A stretch of DNA of 64,000 nucleotides from Bacteroidota bacterium (GTDB lineage Bacteria > Bacteroidota > Bacteroidia > Chitinophagales > Saprospiraceae). The stretch's first letter is position 1; each line of letters starts with the position of its first letter. Of this stretch, positions 51,581 through 60,082 are shown piece after piece. The notes beneath the pieces were generated by a model. It worked only from the letters and a program-made list of their open reading frames with translations. It was not told where the DNA came from and ran no database searches. The position numbers and the translations under genes were made by a program. The DNA lies in assembly GCA_029557915.1 (NCBI GenBank), contig JAKQHS010000002.1, forward strand, positions 124,001 through 188,000. The letters are read 5' to 3'.

Positions 51581-52411
51581 TCAATGGTTGGTGAAGAGAA
51601 GTGGTTCATCGTGGGTTTTTGCGTATGCCCGGGAGAAATCGAGTTTTCTCCTTTGTTTTTTCATGTACCCCATAGCCTGGGTGAGATGACCCACAAATTC
51701 AGGATTGGAATAATCGGATTTGTCATGGCCCAGGGCCGTAATCCAGGCCAGGCCCCCGTCAAACCGGTGTTGCCATACGGAAGGGTAATACCGGGCAAAT
51801 CCCCCCTTATTGAGCTCAAAGCGGACGGTCTCCGCTGAATCCAGTTTCAGCGACTGCAAATCGGCCACCAGCAGCACTTCCGGACCGGGGTACAACTCCT
51901 TCATAAAATAACATTCATCCTTCCGTACCCATTTTACAGGGATGGCCTTCACGGAGGGATGGTCCGGCCGGATGTTGAGTACCTCAAAGGGCTGAAATCT
52001 CGGATGCCAGGCAAAGGTCCCGCCGAGAAACTGTTTGAACCAGGTCCAGTTGCGTTCGGTACCCAGTACGGAATGAATTCCCAGAAACAATCCACCGGCT
52101 TCGATATACTGCCGGAAAGCCAGGCGCTGGGCGTTGGTTTCAAAGACTTCATTATTGGTACTGGCAAAAACGACCAGGTCGGTCTTGGTTAGTTCTTCGG
52201 CAGTGAAAACCCCGGGATCTTCAGTGGCTTTCAGCTGAAAGCGATGTTTTCGCGCAAGAGAGTCAAAACAACGGATGGCCTGCGGGATATTGTCGTGTAC
52301 ATAACCTTTACCGTTTTTAGTGTACAACAATACCCTTAAGCCAGAGAGGTCCTGGGCTATCCCGGGAGAAAATAAAAACAGGAGGAACAGGACAAGGAGC
52401 TTGGTTTTCAT
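51581..52411 (-). CDS. ThuA-domain secreted protein
   Basis: 276 residues with a signal peptide (MKTKLLVLFLLFLFSPGIAQ). The ThuA domain (about 24-245) is a glutamine-amidotransferase-like fold with RVLLYTKNGKGYVHDNIPQA, DLVVFASTNNEVF, GGLFLGIHSVLGTE and WITALGHDKSDYS. In place of an amidotransferase Cys-His pair it shows Gly-Ile-His, as is normal for ThuA-like proteins. It is linked in other bacteria to sugar use, but its reaction is unknown. It overlaps the trmH stop by four bases, so both are on one transcript. Confidence 0.9.
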   Translation of the reverse strand: MKTKLLVLFLLFLFSPGIAQDLSGLRVLLYTKNGKGYVHDNIPQAIRCFDSLARKHRFQLKATEDPGVFTAEELTKTDLVVFASTNNEVFETNAQRLAFRQYIEAGGLFLGIHSVLGTERNWTWFKQFLGGTFAWHPRFQPFEVLNIRPDHPSVKAIPVKWVRKDECYFMKELYPGPEVLLVADLQSLKLDSAETVRFELNKGGFARYYPSVWQHRFDGGLAWITALGHDKSDYSNPEFVGHLTQAMGYMKKQRRKLDFSRAYAKTHDEPLLFTNH

Positions 52412-52956
52412 AACCGGTTTTTAAAACTGTTTAACTGAACATACGATTCCCACAAGACAATCCCTGCACAAACGGCAATATTGAGCGAATGTTTGATCCC
52501 GGATTGGGGTATTTCGATGGCGCTGTCACACAAGCCAAGGGTGGCTTCGCTGACCCCGGAGACTTCGTTTCCAAAGACCAGGACCAGGGGCTGTTTTTCT
52601 GAAAAGTCGAACTGGTCCAGGGGGATGCTGCCATGGACTTGTTCTACGGCGGAAATATGGTAACCCTTTTCTTTCAGATTCATCAAGGCGGATGCAAGGT
52701 CTTCCACCCTGGCCCAGGGAACCGATTCCGTGGCATCCAGGGCCGTTTTCAGGATTTCTTTGTGGGGAGGGGCCACGCTGAATCCGGCCAGTAAAATTTT
52801 TTCCATATTAAAGGCATCCGCCGTCCGGAATACGGACCCGATATTCAGTCCTGAACGTATATTTTCCAGCACCACGGTGACCGGTATCTTGGCACCTGCT
52901 CGCATCTCCGGGAGGCCGGGCCTGTTGAGTTCCAACATGGTTTTTCTGGAAAGCAT
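52408..52956 (-). CDS. SpoU/TrmH-family RNA 2'-O-methyltransferase
   Basis: 182 residues forming the SPOUT knot only, without the N-terminal L30e-like substrate domain. Motif 1 is NIRSGLNIGSVFRTADAF (about 32-49), motif 2 LVFGNEVSGVSE (about 126-137), motif 3 IEIPQSGIKHSLNIAVCAGI (about 146-165). It methylates a ribose in tRNA or rRNA using SAM; the target base is not readable. A -7 box lies five bases from the ATG, in a palindrome shared with the divergent gene. Confidence 0.9.
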   Translation of the reverse strand: MLSRKTMLELNRPGLPEMRAGAKIPVTVVLENIRSGLNIGSVFRTADAFNMEKILLAGFSVAPPHKEILKTALDATESVPWARVEDLASALMNLKEKGYHISAVEQVHGSIPLDQFDFSEKQPLVLVFGNEVSGVSEATLGLCDSAIEIPQSGIKHSLNIAVCAGIVLWESYVQLNSFKNRL

Positions 52957-52969
52957 CTTTGCAAAGATA
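52954..52969. promoter_or_regulatory. Shared palindromic promoter of trmH and the membrane-protein gene
   Basis: ATCTTTGCAAAGAT (52955-52968) is a perfect 14-bp palindrome. On the minus strand TATCTTTG (52969-52962) fits TAnnTTTG and ends five bases before the ATG at 52956. On the plus strand CATCTTTG (52954-52961) is one base off consensus and ends seven bases before the ATG at 52969. Each -7 box overlaps the other gene's start codon. Confidence 0.55.
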
Positions 52970-54426
52970 TGTCCTATATTCAGCGCGTGAAATTTCCGAC
53001 CGGGGCAACTGGCAAATATTTACCATACCTGGCCCTGTATTTCATGCTTCTGCTGGCCCATGGCTACCAGTATGGATCAGGGGACCAGAGTGATTTTATG
53101 CCTTATGCCCTGCACCTCCGGAATCCGGACCTGTACCCCGGTGATTTTTATATTTCCTGCCTGAAGGAACACTTCAATGAACGATGGCTTATTGCCAGGA
53201 TCCTGTCCCTGATCCCTCCTGCCGGCTGGCCCGTATTATTTATGATCATTCATTTTTTGGCAAGCGTGCTCCTGTTTAATGGATTATTGAAGTTCAGTGC
53301 CCACTTTCTGTCCCGGGCCTGGATGCAATGGCTGCTATTATCTGTCCTCCTTATAGTCCTCTACCCGGTTCATCTGGGAGGCAACGAACTGTATTATAAT
53401 ATGGTTTGCCCCAGTTTGTTGTCCAAAGCAGCCGGGATATGGTGTCTGTGGTTTTGTTTCCGGCAGGATGACCTTAAGGCCGCCCTTTGCGCCGTTTTGG
53501 CCACCTGGCTCCATCCGGTAGCCGGTTTCCAGGTTTTTATCCTGGGCACGGCCTTTCTTCCTGCGGTAAAATGGGGAAGGTATTGTATCATCACGCTTAC
53601 AGCAGTGGCGCCCTACTTGTTTATCCTTCTAAAAAATTTGACCGGGCCGTCCCAAATCCTTCCGGAGGTCATGGCTCTCCGGAATGCGCATCATTTTTAC
53701 CCTGCCTATTTCGGATTGAAAAATGCGATCATCCTGCTGCCCATATTTTTCGCAGGGACGGCACTTGCTTACCGGAAGGATCGAAGAATCTTCAGGCTTG
53801 GGATTTGGGTGCTCCTGGGTTGTGGGGTCTACCTCTGTACCCTGCCTGCAAACCCGGACCTGGCTATAAAAAGTCAATGGTTCAAATCCACCATTTGGCT
53901 TGAGTTTTTCTCCCTGCTGATGATAGGGACCTGGTTATCCGATCTTACCCTGCTCCGGGATGTACTGAAACGACTGGGGAGCCCTTTCCTCATGCTGGTG
54001 TATCTGATAGTTCTTGTCGTTGCCCTTTACCGGGCCCGGCTTGCGAACTGGTACTTTCCATGGTCGGCCCCTAACGAATCGATACGCACCGCTCTTGAAG
54101 CCAAGTCGGTGAGTCAGCCCGGGGATCTTTTTATTGTGCCCGCAGGGTTTACCTCCTTTAAATTTTTTGCAGAAAGGCCCTGCTGGCTGGACTGGAAGGC
54201 CATTCCCCACCGGTCGGATTGCCTGGAAGAATGGGCCGGCAGGGTGGAAAAAGCCTACGGCCTCACCACCGGATACCAGGGAAATTTGCAGGAGATCGAC
54301 CGGATCAGCAATGCGCGTTTGGCCAGTCTGGACCAGGCATCAAAGGAAATGCTGAAAGCTGCCGGGGTAAAATACGTCCTCTTCAGACCTGAGGGAAAGA
54401 CGGATTACCGGATGATAAAATTATGA
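52969..54426 (+). CDS. Polytopic membrane protein of unknown function (GT-C-like architecture)
   Basis: 485 residues with roughly ten hydrophobic helices between about 20 and 365, followed by a soluble C-terminal region (about 380-485). A short loop after the first helix carries YQYGSGDQSDFMPYALHLRNP, with acidic residues in the place where GT-C glycosyltransferases keep a catalytic Asp. That resemblance is only architectural. The gene is divergent from trmH and converges on a GT2 gene, with stops overlapping by six bases. It could be a lipid-linked sugar transferase or an unrelated transporter-like protein. Confidence 0.7.
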   Translation: MSYIQRVKFPTGATGKYLPYLALYFMLLLAHGYQYGSGDQSDFMPYALHLRNPDLYPGDFYISCLKEHFNERWLIARILSLIPPAGWPVLFMIIHFLASVLLFNGLLKFSAHFLSRAWMQWLLLSVLLIVLYPVHLGGNELYYNMVCPSLLSKAAGIWCLWFCFRQDDLKAALCAVLATWLHPVAGFQVFILGTAFLPAVKWGRYCIITLTAVAPYLFILLKNLTGPSQILPEVMALRNAHHFYPAYFGLKNAIILLPIFFAGTALAYRKDRRIFRLGIWVLLGCGVYLCTLPANPDLAIKSQWFKSTIWLEFFSLLMIGTWLSDLTLLRDVLKRLGSPFLMLVYLIVLVVALYRARLANWYFPWSAPNESIRTALEAKSVSQPGDLFIVPAGFTSFKFFAERPCWLDWKAIPHRSDCLEEWAGRVEKAYGLTTGYQGNLQEIDRISNARLASLDQASKEMLKAAGVKYVLFRPEGKTDYRMIKL

Positions 54427-55668
54427 AGGCATATAGAGTACCTTGTCCTTAAGCCGCAGGTAGGCCAGCATATCCATGTGGTTTCCGTGTTTCATTCCTT
54501 CCAAGCCCATCCGGTCCAACAGTTGCCGGCAGGCGGTGCCCAGGGGTTCATTTGCATAATCACGGTCACGTAAAAAATGGAGGCATTTCATCAACATGAA
54601 CGCATTCATGCCCTGGAAAAACCGGTTCCGGAAGGTCTTGAACGAAGGACTGTGTTTTTTCATTTCTGAGACCCTTGCCTCAAATCCAATGGTATCCAGA
54701 AATTCAATCAATCCTTTTTCCAGGTTCAGCGAGCGGAAAGACTTCTGGAAATACAAGGCTTCCAATTGGGTCAATAGCGCCCGGATCACTTCAAAATTGC
54801 GCAAGGCATAGGTCATCATTTCCACAGGTGGCCCATCCATCCGATCAAGCAAGGCTTTGCCGGTCCCAAAAGGAACCCGGTCTGACAAACGGGAGGAAGG
54901 GTGGACGGTGGTCCCTCCGATTGAAGCCACCTGGTTTTTTACCGAGAATTTATGAATAAAATAAAAATCCTCCCCGGCTTGCCTTGGGGGCATACCCCCC
55001 TCCGAGGCATAGGCCGCCGCATCCACGGCGAAAGCGGAACCCAGGGTTTGGAATGCATACGGGAATCCGGCATACCTCAGGGCATGGACATAATAACGCA
55101 GGTGCAGCTCGTAGTCCGTAATCGCCTCCAGGTGTCGTTTTGAGGGCAAGTTATCCGTATCGTGTTCATAATGGATCAGCAGGCAAGCCTTTGAAGTATT
55201 CCTGAAGGCATCCCGCAGGACAAGGAAATAATTGGCCTCCACCCGGGTATCCGCATCGAGGCTGCAGATCACTCCTCCGGGCCGCCCGGCTTTAAAAAAC
55301 CGGAAGCAGGCCTCATCCATGCCTGTTTTTCTGGCCGGCCCCACCCCACCTTTTTTATGAGGAAGTCCGGTCCTGTCCAGCACAAACAGGGGGCAGGCAC
55401 CGGATCTCTTCGGTAACGATTCCAGGCTAATCCGGTTTTGCCTCACCGCCGTTTCGGGGGATTTGTCGGTATCGTTGACCACGATCAGGATCTCCACCTT
55501 CTGGGAGGCAAAACCGGCCGCTTCTTCGATACTTTGGAGACAGGGTTCGGGATCCGTTTCATTAAATACCGGAATGACCACGATAAAAGCGGTGTCCGGG
55601 TCCGGCGGCTGATTGAGGAGCGGGTGCCGGGTTTCCTGCCTGGAAAGGTAAAGGCCGGTTTTGTTCAT
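54421..55668 (-). CDS. Family 2 glycosyltransferase
   Basis: 415 residues. The GT-A fold opens with FIVVIPVFNETDPEPCLQSI (about 28-47) and has a DxD-type site in ICSLDADTRVEANYF (about 135-149). A donor/acceptor region FAVDAAAYASEGGMP-RQAGEDFYF (about 217-240) contains the ED pair usual for GT2. There are no transmembrane helices, so it is cytoplasmic or peripheral. The sugar is unknown. Its start overlaps the response-regulator stop by four bases, so all three genes from the kinase may be co-transcribed. Confidence 0.85.
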   Translation of the reverse strand: MNKTGLYLSRQETRHPLLNQPPDPDTAFIVVIPVFNETDPEPCLQSIEEAAGFASQKVEILIVVNDTDKSPETAVRQNRISLESLPKRSGACPLFVLDRTGLPHKKGGVGPARKTGMDEACFRFFKAGRPGGVICSLDADTRVEANYFLVLRDAFRNTSKACLLIHYEHDTDNLPSKRHLEAITDYELHLRYYVHALRYAGFPYAFQTLGSAFAVDAAAYASEGGMPPRQAGEDFYFIHKFSVKNQVASIGGTTVHPSSRLSDRVPFGTGKALLDRMDGPPVEMMTYALRNFEVIRALLTQLEALYFQKSFRSLNLEKGLIEFLDTIGFEARVSEMKKHSPSFKTFRNRFFQGMNAFMLMKCLHFLRDRDYANEPLGTACRQLLDRMGLEGMKHGNHMDMLAYLRLKDKVLYMPS

Positions 55669-56354
55669 TCAGGTGCCGTAAAACGGTAACCTACGCCGTG
55701 GACATTTTCAATTTTTATGGAGGGATCCTTTTCAAAAAACTTGCGCAACCTGCTGACAAAAACATCCATGCTTCTTCCAAGAAAATAATCATCCTTGCCC
55801 CATACGGCGACCAGGATTTCAGACCGTTTGCTCAACTGGTTTTTGTGCTTAAAAAAATAGGACAGCAACTCGGCTTCCCGCTGGGTCATGCCCTGCTTGC
55901 CCTCCGGGCCTTCAATGGTATAATTTTCCGGATCGAAGGTATATCGGCCGATGGTGATGACCCCGCTGGTGCGGTTGGGGTCCACAAAGCGCCGGCGCAG
56001 GAAGATTTCGATTCGGAGCACCAGTTCTTCGATGCTGAAAGGTTTGGTAATATAATCGTCCGCACCAAGGGAAAGGCCCTCGATGCGGTCTTCTTTCATG
56101 GATTTGGCCGTGAGGAACAATATGGGCACTTCCTTGCTTTTGGCCCTGATTTCTTTGGCGGCCTCAAAACCATCCTTCAGGGGCATCATGACATCCAGGA
56201 TACAAAGGTCCGGTTTTTCGGCTTCAAAGGCCTTGATCGCTTCCACCCCATTGTTGACGAGGATGACCTGGTAACCCTTGGCATTGAGGTTATCGGCCGT
56301 AACGAAGGCAAGGGTTTCATCATCCTCCGCGAGCAGGATCTTCGATTTGTTCAT
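55665..56354 (-). CDS. OmpR-family response regulator
   Basis: 229 residues. Receiver domain 1-118 with phosphoacceptor Asp54 (CILDVMMPLKDGFE), acidic pair Asp11-Asp12 (AEDDETLAF) and Lys104 (YITKPF). The C-terminal winged helix (about 130-228) ends in SRLRKFFEKDPSIKIENVHGVGYRF, typical of OmpR/PhoB. ATG overlaps the kinase stop (ATGA). It resembles RprY of Bacteroides. Targets unknown, but the glycosyltransferase downstream overlaps it. Confidence 0.94.
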   Translation of the reverse strand: MNKSKILLAEDDETLAFVTADNLNAKGYQVILVNNGVEAIKAFEAEKPDLCILDVMMPLKDGFEAAKEIRAKSKEVPILFLTAKSMKEDRIEGLSLGADDYITKPFSIEELVLRIEIFLRRRFVDPNRTSGVITIGRYTFDPENYTIEGPEGKQGMTQREAELLSYFFKHKNQLSKRSEILVAVWGKDDYFLGRSMDVFVSRLRKFFEKDPSIKIENVHGVGYRFTAPE

Positions 56355-57619
56355 GATATCACTTTGGGTATCTCAATATACAAACTTGTACCGACACCGA
56401 CCTGGCTTTCAATCCTGATTTTCCAGCCATGCGCTTTGCAGATCTGGTATACGTAATGCAGGCCCAGTCCAAAGCCCTTGACATTATGTACATTTCCTGT
56501 GGGTACCCGGTAAAACCTGGAAAAGATTTTTTTAAGGTATTCCTTGGGGATGCCGGATCCATGGTCGGCACAACGGATGACCATTTTGTCCGCCTCGTCA
56601 TAAGTTTCCAATTCGATTTTCAGCTGGTGGTCTTCAGAGTATTTTATGGCATTGTCGAGCACGTTCTGAATGATGTGGATAAAATGGATCCGGTCGGCGC
56701 TGATGACCGGGGCCATCGCATTCAACTGGACGTGGATTTCCCCGTTTTTAGCCTTGATCCTGGGCTCTGTGCCGGAAACCAAATCGGTGATGATTTCATG
56801 GATATTCACCGGTTCAGGCAGGATCTGAAAATTGGTTTTTTCCATCCGGGCGACCTGCAAGACCCTTTCCACCTGGGTGTTCAGGAGTTGGTTTTGATTC
56901 TTGATGATCTGCGCGTATTGGCGCAGCCTGGGATTTTCCTGGATGACTTCGTTTTGCAACAGGACATCGGAGGAGATATTGACCGCGGCAAGGGGAGTTT
57001 TGAATTCGTGCGTCAGGTTGTTGATAAAATCCTTTTGCATCTCGGCCAGGGTTCTTTGTTTCAAAATGATCCAAAGGCTGTAGGCAAAAAACAGCAGAAT
57101 CAACATCAACAGGCCAAGGCTGACCCAGGTATACGAATAAAACGGGTTGGCCTGGCGGTCCGGGAAGCGCACTCCGAAATAATAGAGATAATCCTTGTAC
57201 GTGGGGAGTTTGGTACCCGGACGGATGTTTTTCTGGTTTGCTTCATAACTCACCGCATTGTGATAAACCATGCTGTCCCGGTCGCAGTCGTAGATGCCGA
57301 ATTCATAATTTTCCTTCAGGCCGACATTCTGGAATTCCACTTTGAGATAATAATCCAGGGTATTGACATTGATGTGGTCGTTGATATTGACCAGGAAATA
57401 ATTGGACTGGGGATGTTTGATCAGGCTGGTAAAACTTTCCAGGTCGTCGTTTTTCGACAGCCGCTTCGCCACTTTGGACAGGGCTGTGATGGCCTTGTCC
57501 CGAAAGGCCCTTTCCTCCACGTTCTGTTGCTGACGGATGATATAAAATTGAATAAAAAGGGTCGAAAGGATGGCTATCGAACCCAGAATAATCAATCTTG
57601 CAATGACGCTGCTCCTCAT
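56351..57619 (-). CDS. Membrane sensor histidine kinase
   Basis: 422 residues. TM1 at about 8-28, a periplasmic sensor of about 130 residues with no recognised domain, TM2 at about 164-186, then a HisKA domain with His204 (NNLTHEFKTPLAAV) and a HATPase domain with N-box IQNVLDNAIKYSED, G1 ADHGSGIP and G2 GFGLGLHYV. All catalytic motifs are intact. It resembles RprX. There is no HAMP domain between TM2 and HisKA. A TAnnTTTG box lies seven bases before the ATG. Confidence 0.94.
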   Translation of the reverse strand: MRSSVIARLIILGSIAILSTLFIQFYIIRQQQNVEERAFRDKAITALSKVAKRLSKNDDLESFTSLIKHPQSNYFLVNINDHINVNTLDYYLKVEFQNVGLKENYEFGIYDCDRDSMVYHNAVSYEANQKNIRPGTKLPTYKDYLYYFGVRFPDRQANPFYSYTWVSLGLLMLILLFFAYSLWIILKQRTLAEMQKDFINNLTHEFKTPLAAVNISSDVLLQNEVIQENPRLRQYAQIIKNQNQLLNTQVERVLQVARMEKTNFQILPEPVNIHEIITDLVSGTEPRIKAKNGEIHVQLNAMAPVISADRIHFIHIIQNVLDNAIKYSEDHQLKIELETYDEADKMVIRCADHGSGIPKEYLKKIFSRFYRVPTGNVHNVKGFGLGLHYVYQICKAHGWKIRIESQVGVGTSLYIEIPKVIS

Positions 57620-57626
57620 GAGAAGA

Positions 57627-57634
57627 CAAAGTTA
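57627..57634 (-). promoter_or_regulatory. -7 element for the histidine kinase-response regulator unit
   Basis: TAACTTTG on the minus strand fits TAnnTTTG, with seven bases (TCTTCTC) to the ATG at 57619, indicating a leaderless transcript. Confidence 0.55.
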
Positions 57635-57710
57635 ATCACCTCCGGGGTATTGCCGCCTGCCTGCTTCGGCGAAGCCAGGCCGAAATGAATAATGCCTATC
57701 TTGCCTGCCC

Positions 57711-58292
57711 ATGGATGATGCGACCACCCTGGTGGCCACCGAATATTTTCCGCGAATTTCCACTGTCCGGCAGATGATGCTGGCCCAAAAGGTATGGCTG
57801 GCATACGGGGAAACCTATCAGAAAAACAGCCTGCGAAACCGCTGTTACCTGGCATCCGGCCAGGGTTTGCAGCGATTGTCCGTGCCCCTTAGGAAAGGCA
57901 AGCATCAGTCCCAGAAAATTTACAAGGTCAAAATTGCTTATGAAGAGGACTGGCCCTTGCAACATCTGAAGGCGATGGAAACCAATTACCGGTCTGCTCC
58001 CTTCTTTCTTCATTTCGTGGATCCGGTCCGCCTCATCCTGGAATCCAGGCCTGAGTACCTGGTCGATCTGAATTGGAAAATCCTGTCATTGCTTTTCAAC
58101 GTTTTCAGGTGGCATCCGGACATCGCCTGTCATATGGAATTCAGTTCCCCGGCTAAGTCAACGATTAGTCCAACGGTCAAACTCAGGCCTTATAACCAGG
58201 TATTTGCCGGCCGGTTTGGCTTTTTAGCGGATCTCAGTATCCTGGACCTCTTGTTCTGCATGGGCCCGGAACCCAAATATATCCTCCCCTGA
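57711..58292 (+). CDS. WbqC-family protein
   Basis: 193 residues matching the WbqC-like family, with EYFPRISTVRQMMLAQKVWL near the N-terminus, RNRCYLASGQGLQRLSVPL (about 44-62) and KAMETNYRSAPFFLHFVD (about 87-104). The family is often found in O-antigen or surface-polysaccharide loci and in Bacteroidota cores; its reaction is unknown. No signal peptide. ATG at 57711 fits; a later ATG is possible. It lies 46 bp before the dynamin-like gene on the same strand. Confidence 0.88.
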   Translation: MDDATTLVATEYFPRISTVRQMMLAQKVWLAYGETYQKNSLRNRCYLASGQGLQRLSVPLRKGKHQSQKIYKVKIAYEEDWPLQHLKAMETNYRSAPFFLHFVDPVRLILESRPEYLVDLNWKILSLLFNVFRWHPDIACHMEFSSPAKSTISPTVKLRPYNQVFAGRFGFLADLSILDLLFCMGPEPKYILP

Positions 58293-58338
58293 AAAATCCG
58301 GACGTTTTATTGGATATTTATATTAAAAAACAGCCATC

Positions 58339-60078
58339 GTGAGTGTTTTCCAGTTTGATCCCAAGATTGAAGTTTATCAAAGCCTTATTGACGAAGCGGT
58401 TAAAAACCTGCATGAACTCACCCAGGAAATCCAGAACAAAGAGCTGATGGAAACGGTGTCCTCCCTGAGGGCAAGGATCCGGGATCCCTATATGTTTGTG
58501 GTAGTCGGAGAGGTCAAGGCGGGTAAGAGCAGTTTTATCAACGCCCTGCTCAGCGCCGGACGGGAGATCTGCAAGGTGGCCCCGCAGCCTATGACCGACA
58601 CCATCCAGCAAATCGTCTATGGCCCGGAGGAACAGGAAGTGCATATCAATCCCTATTTCAAAAGGCATTTTATTCCGGCGGAAATCCTGAAGGAAATTGC
58701 CATCGTGGACACGCCGGGCACCAATACCATCGTAGCCCATCATCAGGAAATCACGGAACGTTTTATTCCTTCCTCGGATTTGATCGTATTTGTCTTTGAA
58801 GCCAAAAACCCATACCGGCAGTCCGCCTGGGACCTGTTTGACTTTATTAAGGACGAATGGCGAAAGAAAATAATTTTTGTCCTGCAGCAAAAAGACCTGA
58901 TGTCTCCGGAAGACCTGGCGGTCAACGAAAAAGGCCTGGCCGAGTATGCCTTTAAAAAAGGGCTTCCCTCCGCAAAAATATTTTCCGTTTCCGCCAAAGA
59001 CGAACTGGAGGGCAGAACTGACCAAAGCGGTTTCACCCTCCTCAGAAATTACATCAACGCAAACATTCTTCAGGGTAAAGCCGGATTTATCAAACTCTAC
59101 AACAATGTATCCACCGCCCAAAACATCAATTCCCGCATTTATAAGGGCATCCTGGACCGGAAAGAACAATTCCTGTACGATCTGAATTTCAGAAATGACA
59201 TCCGGACCACCCTGGACGAGCAGGAAGCCAAGTCCAAACAGCAGGTGGCGGTGTTGGCGGAAAACCTGCTTGCAGCCTATGACCGGGCCACTTTAAAAAC
59301 AGAAAAAGAGCTGGAAGCGGGCCTGGGTATGTTCAACATGGTCAAACGGTCGCTGATCTCTGTGTTCAGCAAAAGCCAATCCGTGAAAGAATGGCTGACC
59401 GGCCTCCTTTCCGGCCTGGAAAAAGACCTGCAGATCGAATTGCAGAACAAACTTACCGGGGGCATCGGAGACATTGCGGACAATATCCAGCAAATGGGCA
59501 AAATCATTGACCTGAAGATCCGCAACAGCAGAACGGTACTCAAAGACAGCCATGAACTCTTTGCCGAGATCGCCGAACGGCGCGCCGGGGTATTCCGGGA
59601 ACTGCAGGAAACCTTTACTTCTTTTCTGAACCGGAGTGAAAATTTCAGTTCAGCAGACCTCTTCCCCGGCCAGGAATCCCTGTCGCCTCAGATTGCCGGA
59701 GGTACAGGCATGGGCATCGTCGGCATTGTCCTGGCCGCCATTGCCAAAGGCACCATTTTCGATGTGACCGGAGGGATTCTTTCAGGTCTTGGATTCTTGT
59801 TTGCCGGAGCGCTCGCCTTCTTCCAAAAAAGAAAATTTATGGACTCCTTCCGTAAAGAAATCAACAAGGGAAGGAACGACCTCGATTCCGAGGTAAAGGC
59901 CAGGCTGAACCAGTATATCGTAAACATCAGGCAAAAAATTGAACGTTCCTTCAGCAATTTTGACGGCTTGCTGCAATATGAAGAAAAACAACTTGCCCGG
60001 CTGGACGGCTTTCACAATAAAATCAAGGATGACCTTTCGGGCCTGGAAACAGAACTCCAGGGATACCAGCTTGCCTGA
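58339..60078 (+). CDS. Bacterial dynamin-like GTPase
   Basis: 579 residues from GTG 58339. The N-terminal GTPase has G1 GEVKAGKS (57-64), a G2 threonine in PMTDT (84-88), G3 DTPG (124-127) and a G4-like QQKD (183-186) in place of N/TKxD. Long helical stretches (about 225-440) resemble a dynamin stalk. A glycine-rich hydrophobic pair (about 454-495, MGIVGIVLAAIAKG and GGILSGLGFLFAGALAFF) probably inserts in the membrane, followed by a basic QKRKF and another helical tail. A membrane-remodelling or membrane-repair role is typical of the family. It is encoded as a single gene; many bacterial dynamins come in pairs. Confidence 0.87.
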   Translation: MSVFQFDPKIEVYQSLIDEAVKNLHELTQEIQNKELMETVSSLRARIRDPYMFVVVGEVKAGKSSFINALLSAGREICKVAPQPMTDTIQQIVYGPEEQEVHINPYFKRHFIPAEILKEIAIVDTPGTNTIVAHHQEITERFIPSSDLIVFVFEAKNPYRQSAWDLFDFIKDEWRKKIIFVLQQKDLMSPEDLAVNEKGLAEYAFKKGLPSAKIFSVSAKDELEGRTDQSGFTLLRNYINANILQGKAGFIKLYNNVSTAQNINSRIYKGILDRKEQFLYDLNFRNDIRTTLDEQEAKSKQQVAVLAENLLAAYDRATLKTEKELEAGLGMFNMVKRSLISVFSKSQSVKEWLTGLLSGLEKDLQIELQNKLTGGIGDIADNIQQMGKIIDLKIRNSRTVLKDSHELFAEIAERRAGVFRELQETFTSFLNRSENFSSADLFPGQESLSPQIAGGTGMGIVGIVLAAIAKGTIFDVTGGILSGLGFLFAGALAFFQKRKFMDSFRKEINKGRNDLDSEVKARLNQYIVNIRQKIERSFSNFDGLLQYEEKQLARLDGFHNKIKDDLSGLETELQGYQLA

Positions 60079-60082
60079 GGCC

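Noticed and set aside
56429-57688. 419-codon open frame on the plus strand
   Set aside because: Antisense to an intact histidine kinase gene; composition is that of a mirror frame.
58318-59169. 283-codon open frame on the minus strand
   Set aside because: Lies opposite the GTPase domain of the dynamin-like gene and has no family features.
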